Notes: generated by a model from the letters alone, not told the origin. 64,000 nucleotides of DNA from an uncultured Verrucomicrobia subdivision 3 bacterium (GCA_903847285.1 CAINDH010000136.1:1-64000); one strand, 5' to 3'; positions 26,301-35,418 are shown, counted from the stretch's first letter. Numbers and translations are program-made.

Positions 26301-29300
26301 GACTGGAAATCCGCCGACCGGTCGCGGTCCGTGGTTGATCGCGGGAGGTTCCGGAAACACATCGTTCATTAACATCCAGACCAACGATCTTTCCGGTGCT
26401 ACATCACCCGATTTAAAGCCGTTGCCGAACACGCTTAATACTGGTGGATCAAAATTGCAGGTTGCCAAAGCCACTGCGGCTGGTCGCTGGTATTGGCGCG
26501 GCATGAGCAACAGCGTCACCGCCGGAGTGGTTTATTATTCCTTCCTGTTGAACACGACGGTGAACCCGACGACCTCCGATGAGTTCATGGCGACAATGCT
26601 GGCGAGCACGGCCAACAATCAACCGGCCGCCACCGATCCACTCTCATTGCACGCGCGTGTTGGTGCCGATTCAGCGCATTACAATCTCGGCATTCAACGC
26701 TTGAATGGCACGACTGCCTGGTCAGGCGATTTGGCAGACAACACCACCTACCTGATTGTTTTGAAATACACGTTCGGATCGGGAGCCAGTTGCAGTCTTT
26801 ACGTCAATCCAACTCCTGGCGGCAGCGAGCCGTCGCCGACGGCGAGCGCCACTTCCGATGGCGTGACTACGGAACCAGCAAACATCGGCACGGTGTTGGT
26901 GTATGAATCTTCGACTGCGCCGGCGACCTCAGGCACATTTCAATACGATGTGATGCGTGCCGATACAAATTGGAATAACGTTACGCCTTCCATCAATGGC
27001 TCGGCCGGTTTGGGTGCTACGAAGCTGGCGTTTTCTCCTGGTTCGCAGACGCTCACGGTCACTTCGAATTCTGCACTGATCACGGTTACGTTGCTGGATC
27101 AATCCAACAGCGTCTACAACGCCACCTCCGATCTCACTGTCAACTTGAGTTCCACTTCCGGCGGCGCGACGTTCCTCGCGGCGGATGGTAGCACGGTCAT
27201 CAGCAGTCTTGTCATCACTTCCGGCTTGAGCACGGCGACATTCTATTATCGTGACAGTCAAGCGGGCAGTCCGACGATCACCGGCGCAAGCGGCTTGCTA
27301 ACTTCGGCCACGCAAACCGAAACCATCAATCCGCCGCCGGGTGCATTGGATCATTTCGTCGTGACGCCATCCGTTCCTTCTATCACTGCTGGTGGTTTGT
27401 TTACCGCCAACGTGCAGGCTTACGATTCCAACAACGTCGCTATCGTGGACGCTTCGTTGGACGGCCAAATTGTGACGCTATCCAGTTCAGGTCTCGCCCA
27501 GTTTGATGCGAATGGAGATGGAACATACGGCGACAATACAAAGTCCCTTGTTAATGGTGCGTTGACCATCAACGTCCGGGATTTGAAGGCGGAAAACGTC
27601 ACGCTGACGGCTACGCTGGGAACGCCGGCAGGAAACAGTTCCAGTGTCACGATCAATCCCGCAGCCGTGGCTCAGTTGCAATTGTTGTTGCCCGGCGAAA
27701 CCGCAACCCCTGGCCTCTCACCTGGCAAAACGGGTTCGCCCACAACCCGCACTTCAGGAATCGGCTTTAGCATCACGGTGAATTCTGTCGACACGAACTG
27801 GAACGTGGCGGCTTCCAGTGACACGGTTCAGATTACGGCCACGAGTGACGCGAGTGCCGTTTTGCCAGCCAACACAGCGCTCGTTGCCGGGACAAAAACT
27901 TTGTCGGTGACCAATGCGGTTGCGGGTTCTCTGCGTAGTCTGACGGCAACGGATATTTCCAACGGCGCGATTACGGCGAGCACGAGTCCGACATATACCG
28001 TCGTTGCCGGCGCTGCCACTCGCCTGATCGTGATGGCTCCCGGAGAATCAGCAACCTACGGCGTCGCACCCGGCAAGAGCGGAACGCCGAGTCATCAAAC
28101 CCAAACCGGTTCATTCACACTTACGGTCAACGCGCTCGATGCGTTCTATAATTTTGTATCAAGTGCCACGGACACCGTGCAAATCACTTCCACGGATGGC
28201 GGGGCAACCTTGCCCACTAATGCCCAGCTTGTCAGCGGCGCAAAATCATTCACCCTAACGCAAAGTTTAATCGGTTCTGTGACTGATACGGCAACGGATC
28301 TTTCCAATGGCGGTGTGGCTTCCGGAACGACAACTTTGACTGTGGACGCCATCCCGCGCTATCGCTCCATTGCCAGCGGCAACTGGGGTGACACGAGCAC
28401 TTGGGAATATTCAACCGACGGTGGCGCGACTTGGAATCCTGCTGGAGGCACACCAAGCAATGCAGCAGCCGCACTGGTGTTGGTGACCAACTCGACAGTT
28501 ACCATCGCCAGCGACGTGGCGATTAACCGCACGACCGTTGCTGCTAATGGTTCCATCAGCGTCTCCGCTGGGGTGAAGTTCTCGGTCACGGATGCAACGG
28601 CGATTGATTTGGATGTCTTCGGCACCATCACCAACGCCGGTGTGCTGACAAACATCAGCCCGGCCACCATCGTCATGGAGAATGGCGCGAAATATTATCA
28701 CAACCAGAACGGTGGCTCGTTGCTCGTTGCCAATTGGAATAGCAATTCCACTTGCGAAGTCATCGGTTGGACGACCACCACTTCGGTGAACGCTGCAACC
28801 GGAATGAAACAAAAGTTCGGCAACTTCAACTGGAACAGCCCAAGCCAGTCGGCCACTTTAAGTTTTGGTTCCAGCACGCCAACTAACTTCGCTGGCAGTT
28901 TCAATGTTATCTCCACCGGCAGCGGCGTTTTGGAATTGTCCATCAGCGCGGCGGTGAATCTTGAGATCGGCGGTGATGTGAATGTTTCCGGCGGCACTTT
29001 GAACGGCATCACCACCAGTGCGACCGAGTTGGTGAACGTTGCGGGAAGTTTGAATATCAGTGGCGGCACATTCAACCTGCACAGCAGCGCAACCGGAACC
29101 GGATCTTCCATCTGGAATGTGGCGGGCAATGTCAATGTGAACGGCGGCACGTTGACGGCCTCAAGCACGACTGGCTCAACCTCACCGACTATCAACTTGG
29201 TGAAGTCTGGCACGCAAACCATTTCATTAAGCAATGGTGGCTCGATTCCTACGGGCAGCACGATCGCTTGGAACGTGGCTTCGACCTCAAAAGTGAATCT

Positions 29301-30768
29301 CGGCACGAATGTGATCAACGGTGTCGGCGGCTTCACGTTGAATTCCGGTGGCGGACTCATCACGGCAAAGTCGAACGGCTTCAAAGGTAACCTGAACTTG
29401 CCGGGCACCAACATTTCATTGAGCTTGGGCGGCAACTACACCTACGACGGTTCCGTCGCGCAGTCGGTTGACACGTTGCTCCCTGCCAGCGTTTCTAATT
29501 TGACCGTGAACAACAATCTTGGCCTCACTTTGACCCAGTCAACTGCGGTCACCAATCTTTCACTCATCGGCAGCACACTGACTGGAAATGTGACGGTAGC
29601 AAACGCCGGCTCGGCGACGATCAGCGGCGGCGGCTCTACCGTCGTCGGCAATCTCACGATGAACGCTGGTGTGTTAGCTTTGGTTTCATCAAATAACTTC
29701 CCGCAATTAACGGCCAGCGGTGGCACTGTTAGCCTTAACGGCGGCAATATCACTCTTACCATTCAAGGCGCGCCGTTAGGGGAGGGAGCTTATCTAGTGG
29801 TGGACACCGCTTCGGGCGGCACGGTCAGCGGCACATTGCCATCCGTAGTCAATATCAGCGGCACCGATATGCCGTCCACGTCCTTCGGTGTGCCGCAGTT
29901 GGTAGGCGGCAAGCTGTATGTGAACTACCAAAAGTTTTTCAGCGCCTATGACACAGGCGCGGGTTTTTTCAGCGGGGAGAATCTGGTGCACGATGATTTC
30001 AGCGGGCGGACGTTTTCGGTGTGGTCGACGGCGGATCTGTCGTTGCCGGTATCGAGCTGGACGGCGGAAGGCTCGCCGGTGGAGTTTCCGATCTCGGGAT
30101 CGAGTCCGGCGATGAGCCATTACGGGATCACCGTGACGCCGTCGGCCTCGCCGACGTATTATGTGATTGCGACGACGAACGCGGGCCCGTATAGCGCGAC
30201 GGAGCCGGTGATCGTGCTGACGACGGCGGACTATGTGGATTTCACGGTAGTGCCGACGAACGCGTATGTGAGCGCCGGGGGAATATTTAGTTTTGAAGCA
30301 CCGCCGGTGATTACGGTGCAACCGGCGAGCGTGAGCAAATTGAAGGGACAGACCGCGCAGTTCAACGTGACGTCGACGGGCGCTGGGTTGAGTTACCAAT
30401 GGTATTACAACGGAGGAGGATTAGGCGGAGCGACCAGCGCGGGACTGACGCTGGCGAACGTGACGAGCGCGAACGCGGGGAATTACACGGTGACGGTGGC
30501 GAATGGGTCGGGGGTGGTGACGAGCAGTGTGGCGGGACTGACGGTGAGTTTGCCGCCGGAAGTGACGGCGACGTTCACGAACGGCGGATTGGTGCTGGGC
30601 GGGATATCGGTGACAGGGCTGGTGTATGTGGTGGAGGGGGCGACGAACCTGAGCGCGCCGGTGTGGACGCCGGTGTGGACGAACACTACGGGGGCAGGGG
30701 GTTTGATCAACTATCAACCGGCGAGCAGCGCGGCCGCGAGCCAATTCTATCGCATCGCCTTCCCGTGA
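23380..30768 (+). CDS. Giant (2462-aa) secreted autotransporter-repeat / Ig-like surface protein
   Basis: This is an exported protein with a long signal region (GLSVLLLALTVQQSSA). Approximate order by residue: beta-strand repeats 30-500 (GGITKISAGSLTLENSNSF, GLTKAGNGTLILNGANTYNG); block 1 at 524-862 with LQLLLPGETATPGVAPGKTG; an Ig-like (Big3) domain 861-953 (PVNEGQNVTFTATVSG); a jelly-roll-like domain 955-1205; block 2 at 1321-1657, a clear duplicate of block 1; a SGNWGDTSTWEYS segment; more beta-helix; then the shared GAGFFSGENL module (2184-2308), an Ig domain and the tail ending FYRIAFP. The module has lost one codon relative to the other copy (SGENL against SGDENL). Likely an adhesin or S-layer-like protein; the function is unknown. 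A strong terminator follows. Confidence 0.82.
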   Translation: MKTKSTSSTKSHHCHPVGLINRLRFPLRWQVGLSVLLLALTVQQSSAVLRIWTGTGADNSFSAASTASWIPGNVPTTNDDLWFGTSTLSGGTNVVSTGTAAPKSAMGAHGMTFNNNFNTTNSITVGTFTTGSFPITFASTNPLVGPFIQTLTTSGTIRFQDAEPVAGNANIMTIVLNINTNLTFDLASGSTVDIACKLTQPNAGFSGGITKISAGSLTLENSNSFAGGVALKAGTLNVSHGQALGLPSGTFTVTGGSLDNTSGSALTLSNYLNAWNGDFTFKGTSDLNLGAGAVTLNATRQITVTGGNLTVGGVVGPSSGGFGLTKAGNGTLILNGANTYNGNTTISAGKLTLGASASISNSTNISVNGTLDVSAVSGFNLGASQNLLGSGSVTGNVATVSGSKIIPGTDGATGTLTLTSGLTLASGATCNYDLGSTAAGPNDLLNVNGTGTALTLNNNTFVIKAASTLDVATDYTLISVPNGSITGTFNSTPTWSGTPPANSSSYSIVTSAHSVTLHYTPVVTGVDHYTVTPSTSSTTAGNVLTVTVVAYNASNVAITDSSVDGTIVSMTSSGLGQFDSNGDATYGDNTKALTNGTLTINVRDLKAESITFTATSGSISNISSSVSFTVGALTQLQLLLPGETATPGVAPGKTGSPTTRTAGAGFSVTVNAVDANYNLTASGHTVHIAAANDANAVLPADTALSSGTATLSVTNIIAGSGRTLTASDVSNGSITSSTSPAYNVIPATATRLVLRAPGETATYGVAPGKTGSPTARNSTVGYSVTVDALDAFYNLATNTTDTVGITSGTGGDTLPANVALVGGTKNFSVANNTVGSTTLTASDVSNGGVTSGSSTVTVNINSTTTAIASSSNPVNEGQNVTFTATVSGAGLKTGTVTFKNGATTIATKSLSGSTATLTLSGGAGTYSITAVYNGDANNSTSTSSALSQVIQVGGAVAGPAQLLEEGQDYAVVGTTGNPPTGRGPWLIAGGSGNTSFINIQTNDLSGATSPDLKPLPNTLNTGGSKLQVAKATAAGRWYWRGMSNSVTAGVVYYSFLLNTTVNPTTSDEFMATMLASTANNQPAATDPLSLHARVGADSAHYNLGIQRLNGTTAWSGDLADNTTYLIVLKYTFGSGASCSLYVNPTPGGSEPSPTASATSDGVTTEPANIGTVLVYESSTAPATSGTFQYDVMRADTNWNNVTPSINGSAGLGATKLAFSPGSQTLTVTSNSALITVTLLDQSNSVYNATSDLTVNLSSTSGGATFLAADGSTVISSLVITSGLSTATFYYRDSQAGSPTITGASGLLTSATQTETINPPPGALDHFVVTPSVPSITAGGLFTANVQAYDSNNVAIVDASLDGQIVTLSSSGLAQFDANGDGTYGDNTKSLVNGALTINVRDLKAENVTLTATLGTPAGNSSSVTINPAAVAQLQLLLPGETATPGLSPGKTGSPTTRTSGIGFSITVNSVDTNWNVAASSDTVQITATSDASAVLPANTALVAGTKTLSVTNAVAGSLRSLTATDISNGAITASTSPTYTVVAGAATRLIVMAPGESATYGVAPGKSGTPSHQTQTGSFTLTVNALDAFYNFVSSATDTVQITSTDGGATLPTNAQLVSGAKSFTLTQSLIGSVTDTATDLSNGGVASGTTTLTVDAIPRYRSIASGNWGDTSTWEYSTDGGATWNPAGGTPSNAAAALVLVTNSTVTIASDVAINRTTVAANGSISVSAGVKFSVTDATAIDLDVFGTITNAGVLTNISPATIVMENGAKYYHNQNGGSLLVANWNSNSTCEVIGWTTTTSVNAATGMKQKFGNFNWNSPSQSATLSFGSSTPTNFAGSFNVISTGSGVLELSISAAVNLEIGGDVNVSGGTLNGITTSATELVNVAGSLNISGGTFNLHSSATGTGSSIWNVAGNVNVNGGTLTASSTTGSTSPTINLVKSGTQTISLSNGGSIPTGSTIAWNVASTSKVNLGTNVINGVGGFTLNSGGGLITAKSNGFKGNLNLPGTNISLSLGGNYTYDGSVAQSVDTLLPASVSNLTVNNNLGLTLTQSTAVTNLSLIGSTLTGNVTVANAGSATISGGGSTVVGNLTMNAGVLALVSSNNFPQLTASGGTVSLNGGNITLTIQGAPLGEGAYLVVDTASGGTVSGTLPSVVNISGTDMPSTSFGVPQLVGGKLYVNYQKFFSAYDTGAGFFSGENLVHDDFSGRTFSVWSTADLSLPVSSWTAEGSPVEFPISGSSPAMSHYGITVTPSASPTYYVIATTNAGPYSATEPVIVLTTADYVDFTVVPTNAYVSAGGIFSFEAPPVITVQPASVSKLKGQTAQFNVTSTGAGLSYQWYYNGGGLGGATSAGLTLANVTSANAGNYTVTVANGSGVVTSSVAGLTVSLPPEVTATFTNGGLVLGGISVTGLVYVVEGATNLSAPVWTPVWTNTTGAGGLINYQPASSAAASQFYRIAFP
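29896..30768 (+). repeat. 3' surface cassette, copy B
   Basis: This copy is the C-terminal coding segment of the 2462-aa protein and is nearly identical to 20869-21736. It differs by scattered, mostly third-position changes, by one in-frame codon loss in the SGDENL motif (near 29978) and by a small difference just before the Ig domain. Confidence 0.9.
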
Positions 30769-30822
30769 GGCACGTGGGTTTGCGCGTGTAAAACGCTTGC
30801 AATATCAGTTCTTAAATGGTGC

Positions 30823-30855
30823 GGCTGGATGAAACTTTGTTTCATCCAGCCTTTT
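30823..30855 (+). terminator. Rho-independent terminator of the 2462-aa gene
   Basis: GGCTGGATGAAA (30823-30834) and TTTCATCCAGCC (30840-30851) form a perfect 12-bp stem with a 5-nt loop, followed by TTTT. It isolates the surface-protein gene from the sigma factor gene that starts 48 bp later. Confidence 0.9.
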
Positions 30856-30902
30856 CATGTGCTGGTCATACTGCCTTATCTGGGTATTCTACTGCTGTTC
30901 AC

Positions 30903-31460
30903 ATGAGCAACGTGACTTTAATTCTGCAGGCTGTCGGCCGAGGTGAAAGCCAGGCTTCCGAAGAACTGCTGCCATTGGTTTACGAGGAACTACGTCGCCT
31001 TGCCGCGGCGCGGATGGCTCGTGAATCTGCTGGCCAAACTTTGCAACCAACCGCTCTCGTGCACGAAGCTTGGGTGAGATTGGTAGAGGACGGTTCACGC
31101 ACATGGGAAAATCGCGCTCACTTTTTTGGAGCTGCGGCCGAGGCGATGCGCCGGATTCTGATTGATCGGGCAAGGCGCAAGGCGCGCATCAAGCACGGGG
31201 GTGGAATGGAGCGGATTGATCTTGAACATCTGGATGTGGCCGCCGCGTTGCCGGATGAAAAGATTCTGCTCATGGACGAGGCATTGGAGCGCCTGAAAGC
31301 TGAAGACTCGGAGACTGCGCGGGTGGTGGTCCTGAAATTTTATGGCGGTCTCACCAACGAGGAAATTGTTCAGATTCTCGGCAGCAGTGACCGCACGGTG
31401 CGCCGGCGATGGAACTATGCGAAGGTCTGGCTTTATGACTCTATCATCAAACAGCATTGA
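30903..31460 (+). CDS. ECF sigma factor (Sig-70_X6 type) linked to a Ser/Thr kinase
   Basis: This 185-residue extracytoplasmic-function sigma factor is of the kind common in Planctomycetes and Verrucomicrobia. Region 2 has LVYEELRRLAAARMARE...LQPTALVHEAWVRLV and NRAHFFGAAAEAMRRILIDRARRK. Region 4 has ARVVVLKFYGGLTNEEIVQILGSSDRTVRRRW, a helix-turn-helix that reads the -35 box. I start at ATG 30903 (MSNVTLILQ), because the frame upstream runs through the terminator hairpin. There is no anti-sigma factor. Instead a Ser/Thr kinase gene follows 69 bp downstream, and sigma factors of this group are thought to be controlled by such kinases. The regulon may include the nearby surface proteins; this is only inference. 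Confidence 0.93.
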   Translation: MSNVTLILQAVGRGESQASEELLPLVYEELRRLAAARMARESAGQTLQPTALVHEAWVRLVEDGSRTWENRAHFFGAAAEAMRRILIDRARRKARIKHGGGMERIDLEHLDVAAALPDEKILLMDEALERLKAEDSETARVVVLKFYGGLTNEEIVQILGSSDRTVRRRWNYAKVWLYDSIIKQH

Positions 31461-31529
31461 GGCGGATAGTTTCCAATCGTTGGCCGAAGTTGATGTCGCA
31501 CGGCGCATTATCCAATTGAAGGCTTGAAC

Positions 31530-33722
31530 ATGACTGCTGCCCAGCGGGACATTTTTGACACGGCATTGGAGACCAGTGATGCCACGGAGCGCAAGGCGAT
31601 GTTGGATCGTGCGTGTGAGGGGCAGCCGGAACTGCGTGAGCGCATCGAGCAACTGCTCGCTGCACATAATCAGGCGGATCAGTTTTTTTCCGGTTGCGTG
31701 ACGGCGGTTGCTGGATCCGCGCAGGATTTCGAGTTGGTGGATGGTGGTGCAGCCGAAGATTTGATCGGTTCAAAAATTGGTCCTTACAAGTTGCTTCAAA
31801 AAATCGGGGAGGGCGGTTGTGGAGCAGTGTTCATGGCGGAACAGGAATCGCCGGTTCGTCGCCGGGTTGCCTTGAAAGTCATCAAACTGGGAATGGACAC
31901 AAAAAATGTCGTCGCCCGATTCGAAGCAGAGCGGCAGGCGCTGGCGTTGATGGATCATCCGAACATCGCGCGCGTTTTGGACGCTGGCGCGACGCAAAAT
32001 GGCCGCCCGTTTTTTGTGATGGAACTGGTCAACGGCGTCCGCCTTACGGAATTCTGCGATTCGCACCGCTTGAACACCCAACAGCGACTGGAGCTGTTCA
32101 TTCAAGTCTGTCATGCGATCCAGCACGCCCATCAAAAAGGCATCATCCATCGCGACATCAAGCCTTCGAACATCCTCGTCACCCAGCTCGACGGGGGGCC
32201 GGTTCCGAAAGTCATCGATTTCGGCATTGCCAAGGCGATGGCAGAAAAACTTACGGATAAAACGCTTTTCACCATGCACGGCCTTTTCATCGGCACGCCA
32301 GCCTACATGAGTCCCGAACAGGCACAGTTCAGCAGTATGGATGTGGACACGCGTAGCGATATTTACAGTCTCGGTGTTCTGCTTTACGAACTACTCACCG
32401 GGAAGACGCCTTTTGACCACAACGAATTGCTTGCCGCCGGTCTGGATGAAATGCGCCGCACATTGCGTGAGCAGGAGCCGCCTAAACCTTCCACCAAAGT
32501 TGATTCGCTGACAAAGGATGAATTGACGGAGACTGCTCAGCGCCGGCATTTGGAGCCGCCCAAGCTCGGGTTGGAATTGCAGGGTGATCTGGATTGGATT
32601 GTGATGAAGGCTTTGGAGAAGGATCGCCGCCGCCGTTACGAGACTGCGAGTGAGTTGGCGCAGGACGTTGGCCGATTTCTTGCCGACGAACCAGTTTCTG
32701 CCCGACCGCCCAGCCGGATTTATCTGCTTAAAAAATTGGTCCGGCGCAATCAAGTCGCCTTTGCTGCATCGGCATTGGTGTTTCTCGCTCTGACCGTGAG
32801 CACGGTGGTTTCGAGCTGGCTTTTAATGCGTGAACGGGAGGCGCGGCAACGAGCTGTGAAGGCCGAGCAAAAACAATATGGGTTGCAGCAGGAGGCGGTG
32901 AAGCTGAAGGCAACCGCCCAAGACGAGCAGCAATTCATGAAGGCAGAGGAGGCGTTCGAAGGAGGCCACCGCGATCAGGCTGATGAGTTGCTGGGCGAAA
33001 TCAAATCTTTGAAAGGCACCACATCACACGCCGCATTGTTTCGCGGTCTTGGCGACTGGGACGTGATAAACGGTCGCCCGACGAAGGCGTTGGATCGTTT
33101 TGCCTTGCTGTTTCAGATCAACGAAGCGGAGCAGGCTGATGCGAGCTTGGATGACCAGCGGTATGGTGTGCTTTTGGTGGATCAAGGGCTTTTGAGCGAT
33201 TACGACCGCTTTCGCCGGGCGTTGGTGAACCGCGAATCCGGCACTGAAAACGTCACGGCAGCGCAGCGGGCGATTCGCGATTGTTTATTGATACCAGCCA
33301 GCAGTGACCTGTTGCGTTCTCTGGATGAATTTGCGGTGTTGACTCAAAATTCGTTTGAGTCAGGCGCCGACAAGATCTCAGTCGTTAATTCCGAGAACTA
33401 CTGTTATTCGATTGCGCTATGGAAGTATCGAGTAAATAATTTTTCAAATTCAGTAGCGTGGTGCACCCGGGGGCTGAACTACCACAATGGCGCGCAGTCA
33501 CGAGATGTGAACATCCGGTTGTTGCTGGCAATGAGCCGAGCACAACTCGGCAATGTAGTCGATGCGCGGGCGGAACTGGCCGCATGCCGGAAAATCATCG
33601 AGGACGCCTTTGCGGCTGGCTTCGACAAGTCAAAAAACCGACAGAGCCTCTGGTATAATTGGTTTACCTCTCGGATATATCTTCACGAAGCCGAACTGCT
33701 GTTAAAAAAATCATCAAAATAA
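31530..33722 (+). CDS. Membrane Ser/Thr protein kinase
   Basis: This 730-residue Hanks-type kinase has an N-terminal roughly 75-residue helical segment often found in this group (AAQRDIFDTALE...RIEQLLAAHNQADQFF). The kinase domain follows: glycine loop IGEGGCGAVFMAE, Lys116 in VALKVIK, Asp209 in HRDIKPSNIL, Asp230 in VIDFGIAKA and GTPAYMSPEQAQ. One transmembrane helix lies at about 407-434 (VAFAASALVFLALTVSTVVS), followed by a short charged coil and a roughly 270-residue extracytoplasmic helical, TPR-like region. I start at ATG 31530; TTG 31524 in frame is less likely. It is paired with the ECF sigma factor upstream and probably transduces an envelope signal to it. The extracytoplasmic part is shorter than in many relatives. 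Confidence 0.93.
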   Translation: MTAAQRDIFDTALETSDATERKAMLDRACEGQPELRERIEQLLAAHNQADQFFSGCVTAVAGSAQDFELVDGGAAEDLIGSKIGPYKLLQKIGEGGCGAVFMAEQESPVRRRVALKVIKLGMDTKNVVARFEAERQALALMDHPNIARVLDAGATQNGRPFFVMELVNGVRLTEFCDSHRLNTQQRLELFIQVCHAIQHAHQKGIIHRDIKPSNILVTQLDGGPVPKVIDFGIAKAMAEKLTDKTLFTMHGLFIGTPAYMSPEQAQFSSMDVDTRSDIYSLGVLLYELLTGKTPFDHNELLAAGLDEMRRTLREQEPPKPSTKVDSLTKDELTETAQRRHLEPPKLGLELQGDLDWIVMKALEKDRRRRYETASELAQDVGRFLADEPVSARPPSRIYLLKKLVRRNQVAFAASALVFLALTVSTVVSSWLLMREREARQRAVKAEQKQYGLQQEAVKLKATAQDEQQFMKAEEAFEGGHRDQADELLGEIKSLKGTTSHAALFRGLGDWDVINGRPTKALDRFALLFQINEAEQADASLDDQRYGVLLVDQGLLSDYDRFRRALVNRESGTENVTAAQRAIRDCLLIPASSDLLRSLDEFAVLTQNSFESGADKISVVNSENYCYSIALWKYRVNNFSNSVAWCTRGLNYHNGAQSRDVNIRLLLAMSRAQLGNVVDARAELAACRKIIEDAFAAGFDKSKNRQSLWYNWFTSRIYLHEAELLLKKSSK

Positions 33723-33889
33723 TTGGCCGCTTGGAGCCTAAAAGCGGTGGCTTTCGCCGCCTGCCAGTGTGGATAGTATGGCTATGAACCCGCGGGTTCC
33801 TAATTTTCAAATGTTTTTGCAGCCCTAGCGGAATAATAAAACCAGCCAAAGGTCATGAATTGGTTGTTTTCCCTCAGCCCCATTCACTC

Positions 33890-35385
33890 ATGCGATTTAG
33901 CCATTTTTTGCATCGAAAACATTTCGCGGGAATTTGCATTCTGGTTTCGTTGATTCTGGGGGCTCAAAAAATTCAAGCAATGGTGATTTTAGACGATACT
34001 TTTGCTGCCGGCGTTCGGAACAGCCAAGCGCTTTCAAACCGTGCGGCTTGGTTTGTCTCCAGCGCTTCAGCGGTCAGCACCTCAACAAATGGCATGGTTT
34101 GGATCTTGCCGACCGGCTCATTCATGGGTGTCTGTTATTTTGGAACCAATTCTTCCCATCCGCTGCGACTATAGGTCGGAGATACTCTGGTCGTTGCGGC
34201 ACGAATGGTTTTTAACAACATTGGAACAAACAACACCAGTTCAAGCTTTCGGGTCGGAGTGTTCGAGTTTGCGGAATCATCATTGTCGTCGAAGTGGTTA
34301 ACGGCGGACGGTTATGGAACCGGCACCCAGGAAAGCAATGTGGTTGGTTATGGAATTTTTCACCGACGTTTAACGATGTTTCTCCTATGGACATCCGCAA
34401 ACGAAATTTAGTGCCGGACAATTCGCTTTTGGGATCAAGCGCCGATTGGACCACGCTCACCAGCGGGCCCGGGAATACAAATAATTTCCTCGGCTTCAGC
34501 AACGGCGATGAGTGTTGGCTCAAGTTCAGACTATTTCGGACTAATTCCAACGAGACATTAATTGGCATTTCTTGGTCGAACGTGGTTTCCCACGCAATCC
34601 TCGCGATTTCTTATGACGATACGAATGCCACGAGTTTCAATTACGACGGCCTCGCATTCCGGCTAAGCGGTTCGGGTCTAACTGCAACCAACATCACCTT
34701 CAAAGAAGTCCATGTGGACTTGAATCCTGTGCCTGTGGTTGTGGTCACGACCAACATATTTTATAGCGCCACCGACAACGGCCCCGGATTTTTCAGTGGT
34801 GATGAGAATCTGGTGATCTATACGAACAGCGGGAAGACGATCTACTGCTGGTCGACGTCGACTCCGGCTGGCAGCTCCGTGACCAACTGGACTTTTGAGG
34901 GCTGGTTGGTGGAGCTTCCCGACCATGGGAATCCTGGGAAAAGCACCTATGGCATCACGGTGACGCCTTCCAAGTCACCGATTTATTAGGTGGTTGCCCA
35001 GAACACGAATATCGGTCCCTACCCCGCGACGGAGCCATTGCAATGGCTGACGACGGATGATTATGTGGCGTTTACTTTGAACACGACTAACCTGACCATC
35101 AGCCCGAATGGAGTGTTTCAATTTGGCACGCCGGCGATCACGTCAGTGATGATTAACGAAACGTCGGCTCACTTGAATGGCAGCGGGGCGATGACCTTTG
35201 CGTTTACGAACGGAACGGGATTGAGCTTCTCGGTATTGGGGAGGAACAAAGTTGCCGCCCCGGTGGCGACCTGGCCGGTGGTTGGTCCTGCGGTAGAAAC
35301 CCCGGCGGGTTCGTGGCAATACCAGTTCACCGATCCCAGCCCGGCAACGAACACTCAGCGCTTCTACTTGCTCCGGCAGCCGTGA
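33890..35385 (+). pseudogene. Decayed surface-protein gene with GFFSGDEN module
   Basis: An export signal (HFAGICILVSLILGAQKIQA) begins a secreted protein of the local family. An in-frame TAG at 34172-34174 interrupts it (SHPLRL stop VGDTLVVAARM). A frameshift lies near 34350-34380, where the protein passes from frame 2 (SNVVGYGIF) to frame 1 (NDVSPMDIRKRN). A second TAG at 34987-34989 falls exactly where related proteins have Tyr (SPIY stop VVAQNTNIGPYPATEP). The end (NTQRFYLLRQP) is a different C-terminal tail type that is also common in this phylum. Three independent lesions argue for a pseudogene. No promoter-distal gene depends on it. Confidence 0.85.
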
Positions 35386-35418
35386 TTTATGATCTCTGGT
35401 CTGGTGTAAACAGACGGA

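Noticed and set aside
28698..29435. 245-aa minus-strand frame rich in Pro/Val/Phe
   Set aside because: It is antisense to the repetitive beta-helix of the 2462-aa protein; the composition mirrors Gly/Asn/Thr codons on the other strand.
18935..30768. Classical type V autotransporters
   Set aside because: Both proteins have autotransporter-associated repeats but no C-terminal beta-barrel; they end in a soluble Ig domain and the FYR-FP tail.
34172..34989. Recoding (amber read-through) of the two TAG codons in the surface gene
   Set aside because: A frameshift between them is also needed, and other genes here have normal stops, so pseudogene decay is simpler.
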